DNA from: Chrysemys picta bellii
Lineage: Eukaryota > Chordata > Testudines > Emydidae
Direction: 5' to 3'
DNA: 64,000 nucleotides
Assembly: GCF_011386835.1 (NCBI RefSeq)
Contig: NC_088800.1
Coordinates: forward strand, 24,356,572 to 24,420,571
The position numbers and the translations under genes are program-made. Shown in pieces: positions 48,851 through 62,335 of this stretch. The notes beneath the pieces were generated by a model. It was not told the origin of the DNA and did no database searches. It saw only the letters and a list, made by a program, of their open reading frames with translations. Each line of letters opens with the position of its first letter. Positions within the stretch are counted from its first letter, which is position 1.

Positions 48851-51111
48851 AGACAATATGTGGCAGGAAAGAAGGCAAGGGAAGATGAGGTCAAAGTTAT
48901 AGTAGAGACAGACTGGCCACAGCTGCTTGCCTACTCAACGAATACCAGACACCAGTGACTCGTAGCCATCACATAGGTTTTAAAGAGAGATTTTAAAAAA
49001 GATAGGTGATCCCTTTCCAAAGGGATGGGGATTTTGTCCAAGCATAACGGAGGAAGCACAAAGGTGTTTATGTGAAAAAGCCTGCAATCAAGGCTGGTTT
49101 CATTGGCAGAGCGAAGGCGGGGGCTTAACCTCGCAATGAAAAATTAGATTTTTGAAAGGCAGAGTAAGGCTCTATGTTGGAGAGCATTAATAAGGATGAT
49201 GAGAAGCTTGCACATGGTGCATTGGAGAGCAGGGAACAAACAGGAAAACATGAAGAGGGGGCAAGGGGGCTTCTTGCAGTTTTTCTGACATAGCTCATTA
49301 TTCTGTTCAAGCAATTAGGTGTTTGTTTTTTTAATTAACCTTGCCGCCATCGCTGCTATAAATCGGCACAGCTAACTTGATGTCAATGAAGGTAGGCTGA
49401 TTAATGCCAGCTGAGGAGCTGACCCAAAGAATTTAATACAGAATTAAATTCTTGCTGTAAGATTCACCAGGGGGGTGAGACTTGATCAGCCATAATCGCA
49501 AGTGTGTGTGTGTGAGAGAGAGAGAGCGCATATGCCTAAGCTTATGAGTTAGTCAGCTCATGAATATTAACTGCCCCCACCTGGTGATGGTTTTTCTGCT
49601 GCAGTAGAGAGCTGTAATATGATGACACTGATTGTGTAGCAGTGATACTAGGCGAGCAGTCTAGATATGTGCTCCAGAAAATGTGGGACTGTTTATTATT
49701 GTCAAAATATTCCAAGTGTTATGGGAAAAATATAAATCCAGCCACAAACAAAAATATCTTCCCTTCTTGCCTCATTCGACATGTTAATACCCCTCACTTA
49801 CAGAGTACACTTATCAGAGCACAGATGACAGTAAGTAGCATTAAAGATGTGAAAGCACCAACAAAAACTTAAATTCATGTGGTGAAATGAAAAAAGCTTC
49901 AGTCGTCCTGATCTCGTCTTTGAGCCACATTTAATACATACATAGGTTTAATATTAAAATGGCTATTTCCCCTTCCTTCCAGCCATAGATTCCTATCTTG
50001 TCCCACTTCCACACCCTCAACACTCTCACTCTCTCTCTCGCTCTGTATTTTTCATAAGCAAACCAGCAAGATAACTTGGTGCCTCATTTGCCTGTGTTTA
50101 CCAAGTCTTCGAAATATCCAGCTTCCCTCCGTGCTGTCTCTGAGATGACTGCTCCTCCTTCACAATAGATTTATTTCACTTATTTAGAGGCAGACAAGAC
50201 TATAATTCTTAATATGATGCTGTCCGCCATCTGCATTTAATCAGAGAAATAAAGTTGGGGCCTGATCCTGTACGGTGCTGAACATCACCTGAGAGCTGCT
50301 GAATTGCCTCTACTTCCACTGAAATCAGTGGGGCTTGGGAGCACTCGGTACCTGGCAGAGCAGATGTTAACACACAAAGCTGAGTAAACTTAATAGTAGG
50401 GGATGTTTTAAATGGAAACCTATAGGGTTTTATGCCCTTGTTTTATATGCAAACCTACAGGGGCTAGTTTGTCAGTGTTCAACTGGCTTTTGGCACTAAT
50501 GAGCTGCAATTCAGCTTGTTTGCCGTGCTAATTAGTGTATAGTTGATCATTTTTGTCCAGAGGTGGTCACAAGCAGCAAAATTTGGATCCTGATCCAAAG
50601 CTGTTCAAGATCTGAGTGTTCAGTTCTGGGGTTTGATTTGGACCCACTCCTACTTCTGAGAAAAAGAGAGTCTTGACTCATAAAGGGAAAGTATTAGATT
50701 CAGTGCTGTGGGAAAGCCGCCAAAAATGGAACTCATGAAAGTTGCCAATTTCAAGCCTGTGGGGAGACAATACAGGAATGAGATTTAAGAGAAGGCACTT
50801 TCTACATAATAGAGATACATTCCATGCAGTGCATATAGGCAGACAAGTTCTTGTAAGAAGCATATAAATATTCAGGAGCACTATATTTAAGGTAATTGCT
50901 TACAATGGATCTGCAAATATCATGCTAATGATTTTTCGCATTTCTGCCATCAAGATGAAAAAATGAATTATACTGGACTCTGTGTTGAAAATATAATTAA
51001 CTGATCGAATCCATCTTAATGCTGCTGTTGATGTAACCAGTTAAACTAAGTCATCCAGGCAACCTGCTCTTCAAAGTACAAGGTGACATGAGTAAATGAG
51101 TATTTTGCTGA

Positions 51112-51552
<441 letters not shown>

Positions 51553-51561
51553 TGAAATGAA

Positions 51562-51628
51562 GGGCCAGAACCTCAGTTGGTGAAGTCAGTGGAACTATGC
51601 TGATTTACACCAGCTGAGGATCTGGCCA
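51562..51628. repeat. Hairpin MITE-like repeat
   Basis: GGGCCAGAACCTCAGTTGG on the left pairs with CAGCTGAGGATCTGGCC on the right, around TGAAGTCAGTGGAA and GATTTACACC. It is the same family as 19808, with an internal deletion. It begins only 86 bases after the C1 exon. Confidence 0.55.
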
Positions 51629-54600
51629 ACCATCAAGGAAGCACCTGTTGTTAATTTGGTTTGGTCATTTGAATAATTTAGTCAGTTGCTTCTGCTGATC
51701 CTCTGCTGTTCGGTTACAAATAATGACATTGATATATTGTAAACTTTCTTTTGCAAACAGTCTCGCCAAAAACAATTGAAATTATGTGACATAATGCCCT
51801 GTTCATTTTGTTTCATTCAAAATCTAGGAAAACGTCAGAACAAAGATAAAAATGAAAATGCTGCTGCTAGTGATTACAGTCACAGTAATGTACTCTCTGC
51901 AATCGCATTCCCTCATTAAAATTCTCCCTGAGAAGCCACAATGAAAATATGTTAATCGTAGTCATTGGGATTAAAAATTGGGGAACTGAGCCACAAGTCC
52001 ACCCAATTTAGGCTTAATCAATTTTTGCCTTTATCGATACAATTTCAGACAGAATTATTGTCACTTATAGTGTCTGGAGGTACATTTATGCCAGACAGAT
52101 AATAACAGACGACAGATTTGGTAAATGGTCCCCTGTTACTACATTCAGGGATAGGAGCAAGTTCTTCCATCTTCCATGATAGTCATCACCCTCTCTGACC
52201 CCTAGATCTGGTCCTTCCATCCCATTCTTCAGTTTCTGGTCTGGTTTCTCCAGTTTCTCCAGTTAAGGGCCCATGTTCACTTAGGCCTTTTCTACATTTC
52301 TACATTACAGATTACTTAATCTTTATCTAATTGGCTTTTACCACATTAACCCGTACATTACAGGTGTGCAAGCTTCAGTAACCCAACTTCTGCATGTTTC
52401 CTTATGGCTTTGCAGTTTCTGGGTTGGTTTTGTGTCACCCTGCCCTGGCTTTTCCCAGAAAAGGGAGGGGGGTATTTATCATTACTTGTTTGTGTATCTT
52501 TTACTTACATCTTTCAGCATGACATGTTACCTGTTATCTGTTATGTGGCATTGTTCTGTCAGCAAGAACATTTTCAGAAGATTAGCAATGCTATGTAAAA
52601 GAAGAACTGGGAAAACCACACTTATGCCAGAAAGGACTTGGCCTAAGTGTTACCTCATCTGTGCTCACTTACTATACATAATTACAAATAATTAAAAATA
52701 TAGCTACCAAAGCTCTTAATCTTACCATTAACAATTTTTCATTTTATATTTCAATGCTATAAATCAGTATATATTTTACAGTGCTACCCTTAATCTATTA
52801 GAAAGGGGGTCGGGGTGTGGAAAATGATTCTTTAATGTCAACATTTCTTATGTGTTTCTTTCATTCAAAGTCCAGTTTTATTTGTGAATCACTACTAAAA
52901 TCTTTATTAGAAATTTTCCTGTGAATGCATTTTGGGGGGTATCTCAATTTTAGGGCCTTTATATTTTGTTGCTTTCAATTGTACCCCAACAGTAATAAAT
53001 AAATATGAATGTACCAGCTGTAAAAATGATGGAATTCTCCCATTGAGAAATCTGCTGTTTGGAGTGGTTGTAATAAAGGAAGCTTAATGAATACATGTGG
53101 CCTGACACAATAAACATTATGTAACAGTTAGGTGCATTTTCCATCCAATGTATCTGCAAAAGTACAGAGTGCAATTAAAATTGCAAACCTCTTTGAAATA
53201 GTGGTTAACTCTCTGCCGCAGTGTCTCAGGGGAAAGAACCCAAAAAAGAAGCAGAAAAAACAAAATAATGCAGTAAAAAGTATCTCTTCAAAAGAGCATA
53301 GTGCTTCTATTTATGGAGAAAATATTAGACAGGACCATAGTACACAAGTACTTTTCAACCCCCTTTCCCTTTTATCTGTTATGTGGCATTGTTGCCTCTA
53401 TTCATTACAAAATGCTTATCATCATAGCAACTCCTGCAACAAATACATTCATTTTTTAAACAAATATTTATTTATAATGATCTATTTTTGGAAATAATTA
53501 CTTTCTTGAACTTGTAATCTAATGGTTTCAGTACAGTTTTCCCCCTCTAAAATAAGGCCAAAGTGTTATCTCAGCAGTATTTAAGAGATAAGGAAGTGCT
53601 GCATACAATTTTTCTTTTCCCCCTCAATCCACTCAAGCATTTAGTAATTTACCTTGTTTTACTGGGATGAAACTCATTAATAACACAAAGGGATATTTCA
53701 TTGGCATTTAAAGCTCAACACCCTTGTTACAATCCTTGCAGATTCTGTTTTTGGTAACTCACAGCCCTGTGTTTGGGATTGGGATGAATCAAAGGCCTCC
53801 CACTAATGCACTATTACCACATTGGATTCCTGCCATCAGGAATACTAAAAATTAATTTGGATAATCCCCTGCCAAATGATAAGCCATCTTCAGATAGCTG
53901 ATAGAAAAGCTGCTGAGGCCATATCAGGTGGATGCACTCCATATTTACAAGCATAGCAGGGGACTATACTTTATGCCTCTGTGCCTAGTGACTAACCTTC
54001 CTTCATCGCCCGAGTGAACTTTGCTACCCTCTTTTGTCCCATTTATGGCCCAATTGAGTCTGGCCACCCTGAGCATCCCTCCCAAAAACTAACTTGGGAA
54101 CATTTTTAGATCATACTGAATTTGGTAGTGTTTTATACCCACTGTGCATTCTGTGCAATGCAAGGCAGTAGGGAATCAGGACCTGCCACCTTTGTGACTT
54201 GTCAATTCTGGGGCTGAAAAGAGACTTTTTTGGCCCCTGGTATATGTTATAGCAGCCCTAGGGTTGCTCTATCTTATGCATAGCCATCATGTCCTCGAGG
54301 GACCATTATAGCAGCTAGGTATAGCCAGAGTATACTGATGTTCCAGCCACACCCTCTCTCCCAGCCATACTCTCTATGCCATGGGTTATGATGCTGGATG
54401 GCATAGAGCCGTTCTCCAGCTTTACAACACCCAAGGATTCCCACTACACAGGGGGAATTGCCAGCTGACCAGATGCACAGACTCAAAGGGACCATAGTGA
54501 TATGGAGAATTTGCAAATCAAACAGTGCCTAACCTTGGTTCCACATTATGGTTGAAACTGAGCTAGTAGGAACCTTGTTTGACACCTGTATTGCTAGTAT

Positions 54601-55827
54601 ACTTTAATTAAACAGTATGAAAAGAAGGTTGGTTTGTTTGTGCTGAAAGTCATGTTATACAACTATGTATGGTGTAGACTAAGGTTGCTGCTGGCATGGT
54701 TTCAAGTTTCAGCCATGTTTAATGTAAACAGGATGCTAACAAATAAGTCTTTTAACAAGCGTGCAGAACTTCTGTTTCCTGGGCAGAACATGCCCTGAGT
54801 AAGAGGAGTGTATACTCTTTAATATATAGCAAGTGTCACATCCTGTCTACTCTCATTTGACCAATTGACATATTTGATTCCAGCAACATTTTAAGACTCC
54901 ATCTAAAAATAATTCATTGTGTATCAGACCATTGATCTCTTTCTGTTCTGTTTGGTGATTTGCTGTAGTAGGTCTATTGGGAATCACTTGGCTTTTACTG
55001 CTCTGGTTTTCAAGCATAAAAATGAAATGAAGTTGCCAGGTTGTCATGCTGCTGGCAACAGAATATGTGCAAGTAATTTGTTGACTAACTGCTTATCACC
55101 CTCAATGCAAGAACCAAGGAACGGTGAGCTGCCATACTTAAAATTTTAGATTGCCTCTTTTCCCATTTTCATTAGTATTGGATCCAGATCGCACCCTCCC
55201 ACAGAAAAGCCAAGAGGCCAGCAATAGGCAAACTCCACAAAGTGCCCGTCGTGGAATTTCCCCTAAATTGTTCTATCAGGGGTTCGCCTCCTGATAGAAT
55301 GGGCAGGGGTACTAGAACCAGAACTTGCAGATCTTGGGAGATCCATATGGATATCGGCAGGTCTAATAGAAGTCTGTCCCATCTGCATCTGCTTCAGGGA
55401 ATCTTGTACCACTGAATTTGGAGCTGTGCTGCCAGGGCTTTTTGCACCTACCGCTGCTTCTAGAATCCCCACCTCTTCTGTGGCACTGCGAGGACTGCAC
55501 AAAAAGAGCAGTGGGAACAATATTTGTCTCCTACAAATACTATGCATGGATCTTGGACCTTGGGTAGAGTCGTATTCCTGGTCCAGGAGGAAGGGATGTC
55601 ACTGCTGGATGGCTGTACCCTTTTTTTTACATTGGAAGGGGGAACTCTTCTACATGCAAATCTAGAAAGGCAGGGGCAACGTGATCTAATTGTTTAGAAG
55701 CATTTTTAGCTTATATAAGAAAAAATATCATTGCAGAGTAAAAGATTCACTCCTTTATCTGAGAGAATGCATATTCAGAACATTTTAGTTTAACATTAGT
55801 TGAAGTGAAATGATGAGCGATCACTTG

Positions 55828-57390
55828 TTACCGAGTATGATCATCTTCCATGGGAGTTATGGGGGTTAATAAGGCCAATCCTTGAACCACAAGTTCTATT
55901 ACAATGAGGGCAGGAGGCTGTTGACAATGACCGGGGACTGGTCTCTCCTTCCTCCTGCGCCTCTTGTCCTCTTTGAACTTGCTCGCCGGTAAGCCGAAAT
56001 GCAGGGGACCATCACATAGTAGTTTACTCCATTTTAAGCTATCCTGGGCAAGTGTCTCCCAGGTATCAATGCCAATATTACATTTTTTTAGATTGTCCTT
56101 CAGCAAGTCCTTATAATGCTTCCATTGTCCATCCACGTTACTGTACCTTCTTTCAGCTGAGAGAACAGGACCTGTTTTGGGAGGTGATGGTCTGGCATCC
56201 GGACAACATGACCAGTCCAGCGGAATTGCTGACGGATGATCGTTGCCTCGATACTGGTGGTATTTGTCTCTTCCAGAACACTACTATTGGTGCGCCTGTC
56301 TTCCCATTTGATCTTCAGAATCTTACGAAGGCAGCGTTGATGGTGCCCCTCAAGGACTTTCAAGTGGTGTCTATAGGTTGTCCATGTTTCGGACCCATAC
56401 AACAGTGTTGGGAGAATAATAGCTTGATAAACAAGAAGCTTGGTGTCCGTTCAGATGTCGTGATCTTCAAAGACCCTGTGCCGTAAATGAGAAAAAGCTA
56501 CACTGGCACAGCTTAGGCGATGTTGAATTTCTGCATCAATATCTGCCTTGGATGAAAGACGACTTCCAAGGTAGAGGAAATGATCAACATTCTTCAGTGC
56601 CACTCCATTGATTTTGATAGATGGGGCATTTAATACCTCATTTGGAGAGGGCTGATAGAGCATTTTAGTCCTCTTGATATTAAGAGTGAGACCAAGGCAT
56701 GCGTAAGCATCAGCAAACACATTCAAGATGGTTTGAAGATCTTTCTCAGAGTGGGCAAAGATTGCATTGTCATCAGCATACTGAAGTTCTACAATAGATG
56801 TTGTGGAAATCTTACTCTTGGCTTTCAGCCTGCTAAGCCTGAACAGCTTTCAATCCATTCTGTAAGTGATTTCAATGCCAGCTGTAAACTTCCCAGCAAT
56901 TAGGTAAAGAATGACATCAATAAAAACCGCAAACATGGTTGGAGCGATGATACAGCTCTGTTTGACTCCTGTTTGTACTTTGAAAGGTTCACTCTGGGAA
57001 TCCGTGCTGCTCAGAACAGTCACTTTCATGTTATCATGAAGCAATTTTATGACATTGATGTATTTATCAGGACATCCAATCTTAGAAAGTACAGTCCAGA
57101 GGGCACGGCGATTCACTGAATCAAAGGCTTTAGTTAGATCAATAAAAGCCATGTACAGTGGTCGGTTTTGCTTTCAACACTTTTCTTGCAGCTGCCGTGC
57201 TGTGAAGATCATATCCGCAGTTCCATGACATGGTCGAAAACCACTCTGGTAAAATTTCTTCTGAGAGGGGCAGAAGGTGGGTTGCAAGGATCCACGCCAG
57301 TACTTTGCCTGCAGTGGCTAGGAGGGAGATACCACGATAATTTCCACAATCCACTTTATCCCCTTTCTTGACAATCAAGGCATCCCTAAT
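55828..57390 (-). pseudogene. LINE reverse transcriptase, broken
   Basis: Going 5' to 3' on the minus strand: [17 protein letters not shown] (57139-57378), then [20 protein letters not shown] and GVKQSCIIAP (56850-57152). The catalytic YADD motif lies in LQYADDNAIFAH near 56770-56781. Next come GLTLNIKRTKM (to 56451), GSETWTTYRHH and FRWTGHVVRM (56100-56402). The end is a C-terminal piece with SLKWSK (to 55828). Frames shift repeatedly and stops intervene; GVKQS replaces the usual GVKQGC. It is dead but only moderately diverged. Confidence 0.9.
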
Positions 57391-57791
57391 TTCACTGAGT
57401 AGCTCCTCTTTTATCCAGATTTTAAGGATAAGCAGGTAAAGCTGCCGAATTAGCTCTGGTCCACCATTTTTGAAGATTTCAGCAGGGATCCCCTCTAGAC
57501 CTTATGTCTTGTTGTTCTTCATCTGCATGGTAGCATTGTGCACCTCATGCAAATTGGAAGGGTCTCCGAGCTCGTCCCTAAATGGTCATTGAGGGATTTG
57601 CTCAAGGACTTCATCTACAACCATAGAATTATGGTTAAGGAGATCTTCAAAATGATGGCTTCGTTGTCCTTCAGAAGTGTGGTTTCATCCTTAGAGCGAA
57701 GAGGATTCATAACATGACAAATTGGCCCATAAATAGCCTTGGTGGCACTAAAGAAACCACATGTATTGTAGATATCTGCGAGATGTTGGAG

Positions 57792-58553
57792 TTATTGCGC
57801 TTTCTCAGTCCACCATTTGTCCTTAAGTTCTCTGGTTTTACGTTGTACTTCCACCCTCGCCTTGGCATGGGCTTCTCTCTTTATATTACAATGTATGTCA
57901 TTCTGCCAAGCACGAAATGCCATTCTCTTCTCATTGTTGAGTTGCTCAATTTCAGCATCATTCTCATCAAACCAGTCCTGATGTTTTTTGGTGTGGTAGC
58001 ATATGGTTTCCTCACAGGCATTGATGATTACTGCTTTCAACTGGCTCCAGTGTTTCTCAATTTCTTCTGGAAAATCTGATGGGAGCTTTTCTTCTAAGAC
58101 TGCTTGGAAGTGGTCACGCTTAATAGGGTCCTTCAAAACTTGAACCTTCAGCTTGCATCTGACCTGCTTCTTTTGCAGCCTCCATTTGGGAGCAATCTTA
58201 ATTTTCATTGTGGATCGACTAAGGCGATGATCAGTCCAACAGTCATCAGCACTTGTCATTGCTCTTGTGAGAAATACGTCACTATGATCTCGGTTATGAA
58301 CTATGACGTAGTCGAGGAGATGCCAGTGCTTTGACCGTGGGTGTCTCCAAGATGTTCTGAACTTTTTCTTTTGTCGGAAAAGGGTGTTCGTAATAATAAG
58401 TTCATGTTCAGCACACTTGGTCAAGAGCAGAATTCCATTTGAATTACGTTTGCCAACTCCTTCTTTCCCGATTGTTCCTTTCCACAGGTCTGAGTCTCGT
58501 CCAACGCATGCATTGAAATCCCCCAAAAGGATGATCTTGTCTGCTGTAGGGGG
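57792..58553 (-). pseudogene. LINE endonuclease half and linker
   Basis: The frame reads KIILLGDFNACVGRDSD, then SWRHPRSKHWHLLDYVIV and DDCWTDHRL. These carry the conserved GDFN, the LDYV segment and the terminal DH of AP-type endonucleases. A linker follows, rich in charged residues (KTRELKDKWW). The first half of the nuclease, with the catalytic Asn and Glu, is missing. The reading frame shifts just inside the truncation point: KLFYQLETILLET is in a different frame from PTADKI. It is not functional. Confidence 0.9.
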
Positions 58554-60090
58554 TCTCCAATAAAATGGTTTCCAACTGATAAAATAGTTTCTCAGTTGAA
58601 GTGAAATATTACAGAGGGCAGTATAGATCAAATGGCTGCATGCACCATACTCTTGACTTTGTGCCTTTCATGACACCCCCTTTTGCTTGGAAGAATTTCT
58701 GTTATCGTTAGTCAGGTTCCCTCCTCCTCTTTTACCAAACCTCTTCTAATAATCTCTCTTTTCCATAAAGCATCCCAACAGTCATGACCACTCTGGCCAT
58801 TCGGTACCTGTTCTGAATTATACTGCAAGGACTCAGTTTTGGCCTGGAAGCTTGATGTGACACACACCTTAATTTCTTTGGCATGCTCACCTCTTCTACA
58901 GTGACAGCACTACATAGAATAATAGTAATATTATGCAGTGATACCTCAAATCCCGACATCCCTAATTTTGAGTGAATTCAGACTTGAACTTTCTGTCTTG
59001 GGCCTATTTCTAATGGAGAGAGCAATGCTTGAGTCCATTTGTTCCTGGCAACTGGGGGCTGGCTGAGGTGCCTTGGAGAAGCTGTCAGCAGTGACTTTCT
59101 GGTGTTTGAAAGAGTCATAGTTCAAAGAAGCTCTTTCTTCCCAATTGCCTGCAAATTAAATTCAGAGGGTGTAAAGAGGGATCTAGGACCATCTTGTAAT
59201 TCTGACCCAACTATTGTCTCCAAATATTGAGGGTAATCATCCTCCTGCATTTTTTATCCACGAGAGAACTTGGTAAGGAGAAGGAGAGAGGTCACAGAGA
59301 CTTTTCCTTGAGAAGCTACTTAAGAACTAAACAAATTTGCTGTCACTATACATGGTAGGAAATTGCAGTCAATTAGGCTATTTGTGTGCTTGAAGTTAAG
59401 CATATGTTTAAATGCTTTTTCTGTATCATGGTCTGAGTTATCAGTATCTTGCAGTATTGAGCCCTGTGTATGTGTGCGCGCGAGGGTGAGGGGTTCCTAC
59501 TTAAACTTTCTTACACCCAGCTGCTGGGGGGTTTACCTAGTAGGTTCCTCTATTGAAGTGCCTCTGTGCATACACCCTGTAAATTCCTTTAGCCTCAGTT
59601 CTGCTATTTTACACTCATTTATCAACATGCACCACTTCAGACCTCACCCCTGAATCTGGATTGTTACCTGTAGTTGTTAGTGGGCCAAATACATCCCTAG
59701 TGTGGATCCACTGAAATCTAATACTTTATGTTTCTCCATTTAATAATTGTTTACATTTGAAATTAATTTCAATTTAAAGGTTCAAAAATAATTTTGGCTT
59801 GACTTTTAGGCATAATTGCTCTATAACAAATGTTAACACCACAACTACATATGCACAAACATTTGGTATACTGGTTTTTAACATTTACACATGGTACAAA
59901 CTTCTAGAATTAGACTGTAGATATAATAATAGTCTGGATTTGTTTTTTGGTTTTTTTACATACACTGTCAATCTATCTGTCCTTTTATTTAATAGATTTT
60001 AAGGTCAGAAGGCACCATCTTCTGTGATATACAATACAGGCCATACCGTATAGCATTTCCAAGCACACCTAAGTGACTTAAGAGCGCAAA

Positions 60091-60214
60091 TAGGATGACC
60101 AGATAGCAAGTGTGAAAAATTGGGACGGGGGTGGGGGGTAATAGGAGCCTATATAAGAAAAAAACCCCAAATATCAGGACTGTCCCTATAAAATCGGGAC
60201 ATCTGGTCATCCTA
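60091..60214. mobile_element. 124-bp hAT-type MITE
   Basis: The ends are TAGGATGACCAGAT and its exact reverse complement ATCTGGTCATCCTA. A perfect 8-bp duplication, AGCGCAAA, sits at 60083-60090 and 60215-60222. The inner arms include GGGACGGGGG and CTGTCCC. The terminus is of the same TAGG-type as the much longer element at 33978. Confidence 0.92.
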
Positions 60215-60744
60215 AGCGCAAATCCCATTGACTTTCAATGGAGAGTTGGTATGCTGTTCCAATAGTGAATTACCATCACTTGGACAGCTCTACTGACTTC
60301 TGAGCACTTGGCAAAATTACAAACCTAAAATGGGCACACACATCTAAGGTAAAGGGTGTTCCTCTTTGGTTACTCTGCTTCCTCTCCTAGGCAAGGCATA
60401 GGCAGTTTTGATCAAGTAAACATCTACAATGTAAGCTATAGATAAAAAAATTAAATCCACATAAGGGATCCAGTCTTTGATATTTTTGGTCCCCCAGATC
60501 ACACTTTTGGGTGCTTTAAGTGCCCAAATATCAATTTTGGCTGCCCATGTGTAGATCTGAGTACTCAAATGCAGGCTTTGGATTCTACTATGCCACTTGT
60601 ATTTGAAAATTAGGTCCTTACACAATATGTTTTTTAGGTTGAAAAGAAATTTTAAAGTTTCATCACTGACATGGAATCAGCCAGCAAAGAAAATTTTAAA
60701 TATTTTTCTGAATTCAGTGAAAATGTCATGCTGTTTTGTGCCCC

Positions 60745-60782
<38 letters not shown>

Positions 60783-60793
60783 AGAGAGAGAGA
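60745..60793. repeat. (TG)n(AG)n microsatellite
   Basis: About eleven TG units are followed by about twelve AG units. A similar compound array occurs at 49501. Confidence 0.95.
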
Positions 60794-61849
60794 AGGCTGC
60801 AATTAGCAGTATTAAAAAAGGAAAGGCCAGAGCTGATTTGACCTCAGTGGAGCCACACCCATATACATAGTCTGGGAATCTGGCCCATTGTCTCTCTTTA
60901 ACACCCTGCCAGACAATTTGTCAGGCTAACAATCTGGTGATTGCTATGATGGATTGCCTTTTGAGCAGCTGCAATTTGGTTTTAAGTGCAGATTGCTGTC
61001 CACTAGAAGTGAGTTCAGATAACAAGCTCAGTTGGGTCAGTATTACAAGATGGTCCTAGACTGAGGTTAAACAATAAAATCAGTCCTGTATTCATTAAGC
61101 CGCTCATCTTCACCAAGATGCTGCTTTCAGAGGTAGATATGATATTAAGTCAGAATTGATCTCTGTCACATTATTTGGATCAGTCCTTTGCTAAGAAGGC
61201 TTTGTTAATTTTATTGTACAATATAGGCCACTGTATTATCTAAATGACTCTAATCAATAATGCACAAACAGGGCTGTTGATGGATTGGCAGTATCACAGG
61301 ATGTAACAATAGTTTCATTAAATTATGCATTACAGTTTGGCAATTGTAACTTGTGTTAGTTAATGCATATTTCCAATTTTATCTGGATTGCCTGGAAAAT
61401 AAGCATGAGTTTTGACAGTGGCCCACTACTGCCACATTGAATGTATCCATGATTTATTATTACAGCATAATGATTTCCTCAGTCTGTACTTATTACTGAA
61501 AGGCAATGATGGAAAATGAAGCATGTTGCTTTTTTGATGTCTGGCAAAAAGACACGTAAGGTCAAAGTTACCATATTTATCACATTGTCGAAGCATTTCA
61601 ACAGTCATCTTTCACCTCCCCTATACAATCGGAAATCACTTGAGGTCTCTCCGGATGGTATTTGTTTTGTATTGGCACTTAACCTTCGTGTGCGTAAGGA
61701 TTTTTTTTCTAAACATGTCTACTTTTTCAGTTTGAAATCTTTGCTCACTGGAATTTGTCTTCATCATTCAGAAACTATGTATTTGTCAGTACCAGGCACA
61801 GAGATTCTCAGGAATTCTCAAGATAGATTATGCTACCATGTCACATACC

Positions 61850-62012
61850 CCATGGAATTCAGCCTCTGGCATTCCACTCTCACCTCAGCCATTGCCTTTC
61901 CAATCTTGTGCAGTGGATCAAGCCATGCCTCCCATATGTCCATAAATATATCTGTGTCTTTGCTGCTCTGTAAAGTGCCTCGCATCTTTCAGGCACAATA
62001 TAAATAATAAAA
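61850..62012 (+). repeat. Probable LINE 3' end
   Basis: A CT-rich stretch (CACTCTCACCTCAGCC) is followed by TGCTGCTCTGTAAAGTGCC, CAGGCACAATATAAATAATA and A-rich sequence. This is the 'ctgtaaagcgc...atataaataa' tail of old vertebrate LINEs, as at 38340. Upstream limits are unclear. Confidence 0.4.
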
Positions 62013-62335
62013 AAGAAAATAGAAGATGATTAGCTCAAAAGATTCTATAAGATTCCAATGAAGTCCCCATGATAGAAGTCCCTTTTCAGTGCTGTCAGAC
62101 AGAGAGCCTCTTCTTGAGACATGACAACCTGAGAGAGCTTTAAAGAAAAATGCCATCAAAACAAAATAGTAGCGCTTGATGGCATCATGGAAAAGGGATT
62201 AACTCCAGCAGATTAAGGACAGAGCTGGAACTCCCAAATTCTAATTGCAGAGCAAATCACTTAACCTCAATGTGTTTTAGATTCACCTAGTGTAAAAAGA
62301 GAAAAATAATACCTTCAGTACCTCCTGTGATGGGT

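Larger units (their letters stand above)
55812..58593 (-). mobile_element. 5'-truncated endonuclease/RT LINE with 14-bp TSD
   Basis: The insertion is bracketed by the same 14 bases, AGTTGAAGTGAAAT, at 55798-55811 and 58594-58607. On the minus strand it encodes the second half of an AP-type endonuclease followed by a reverse transcriptase. It ends at 55812 with a GATGATCATACTC and GCTCATC tail. The protein resembles the craniofacial development protein 2-like ORF family of non-LTR elements; its clade (possibly RTE-related) is uncertain. The coding sequence begins abruptly at the target duplication, as in 5'-truncated target-primed insertions. Confidence 0.92.

Noticed and set aside
56052..56486. 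A 144-codon + strand frame
   Set aside because: It is the antisense shadow of the LINE reverse transcriptase on the minus strand.
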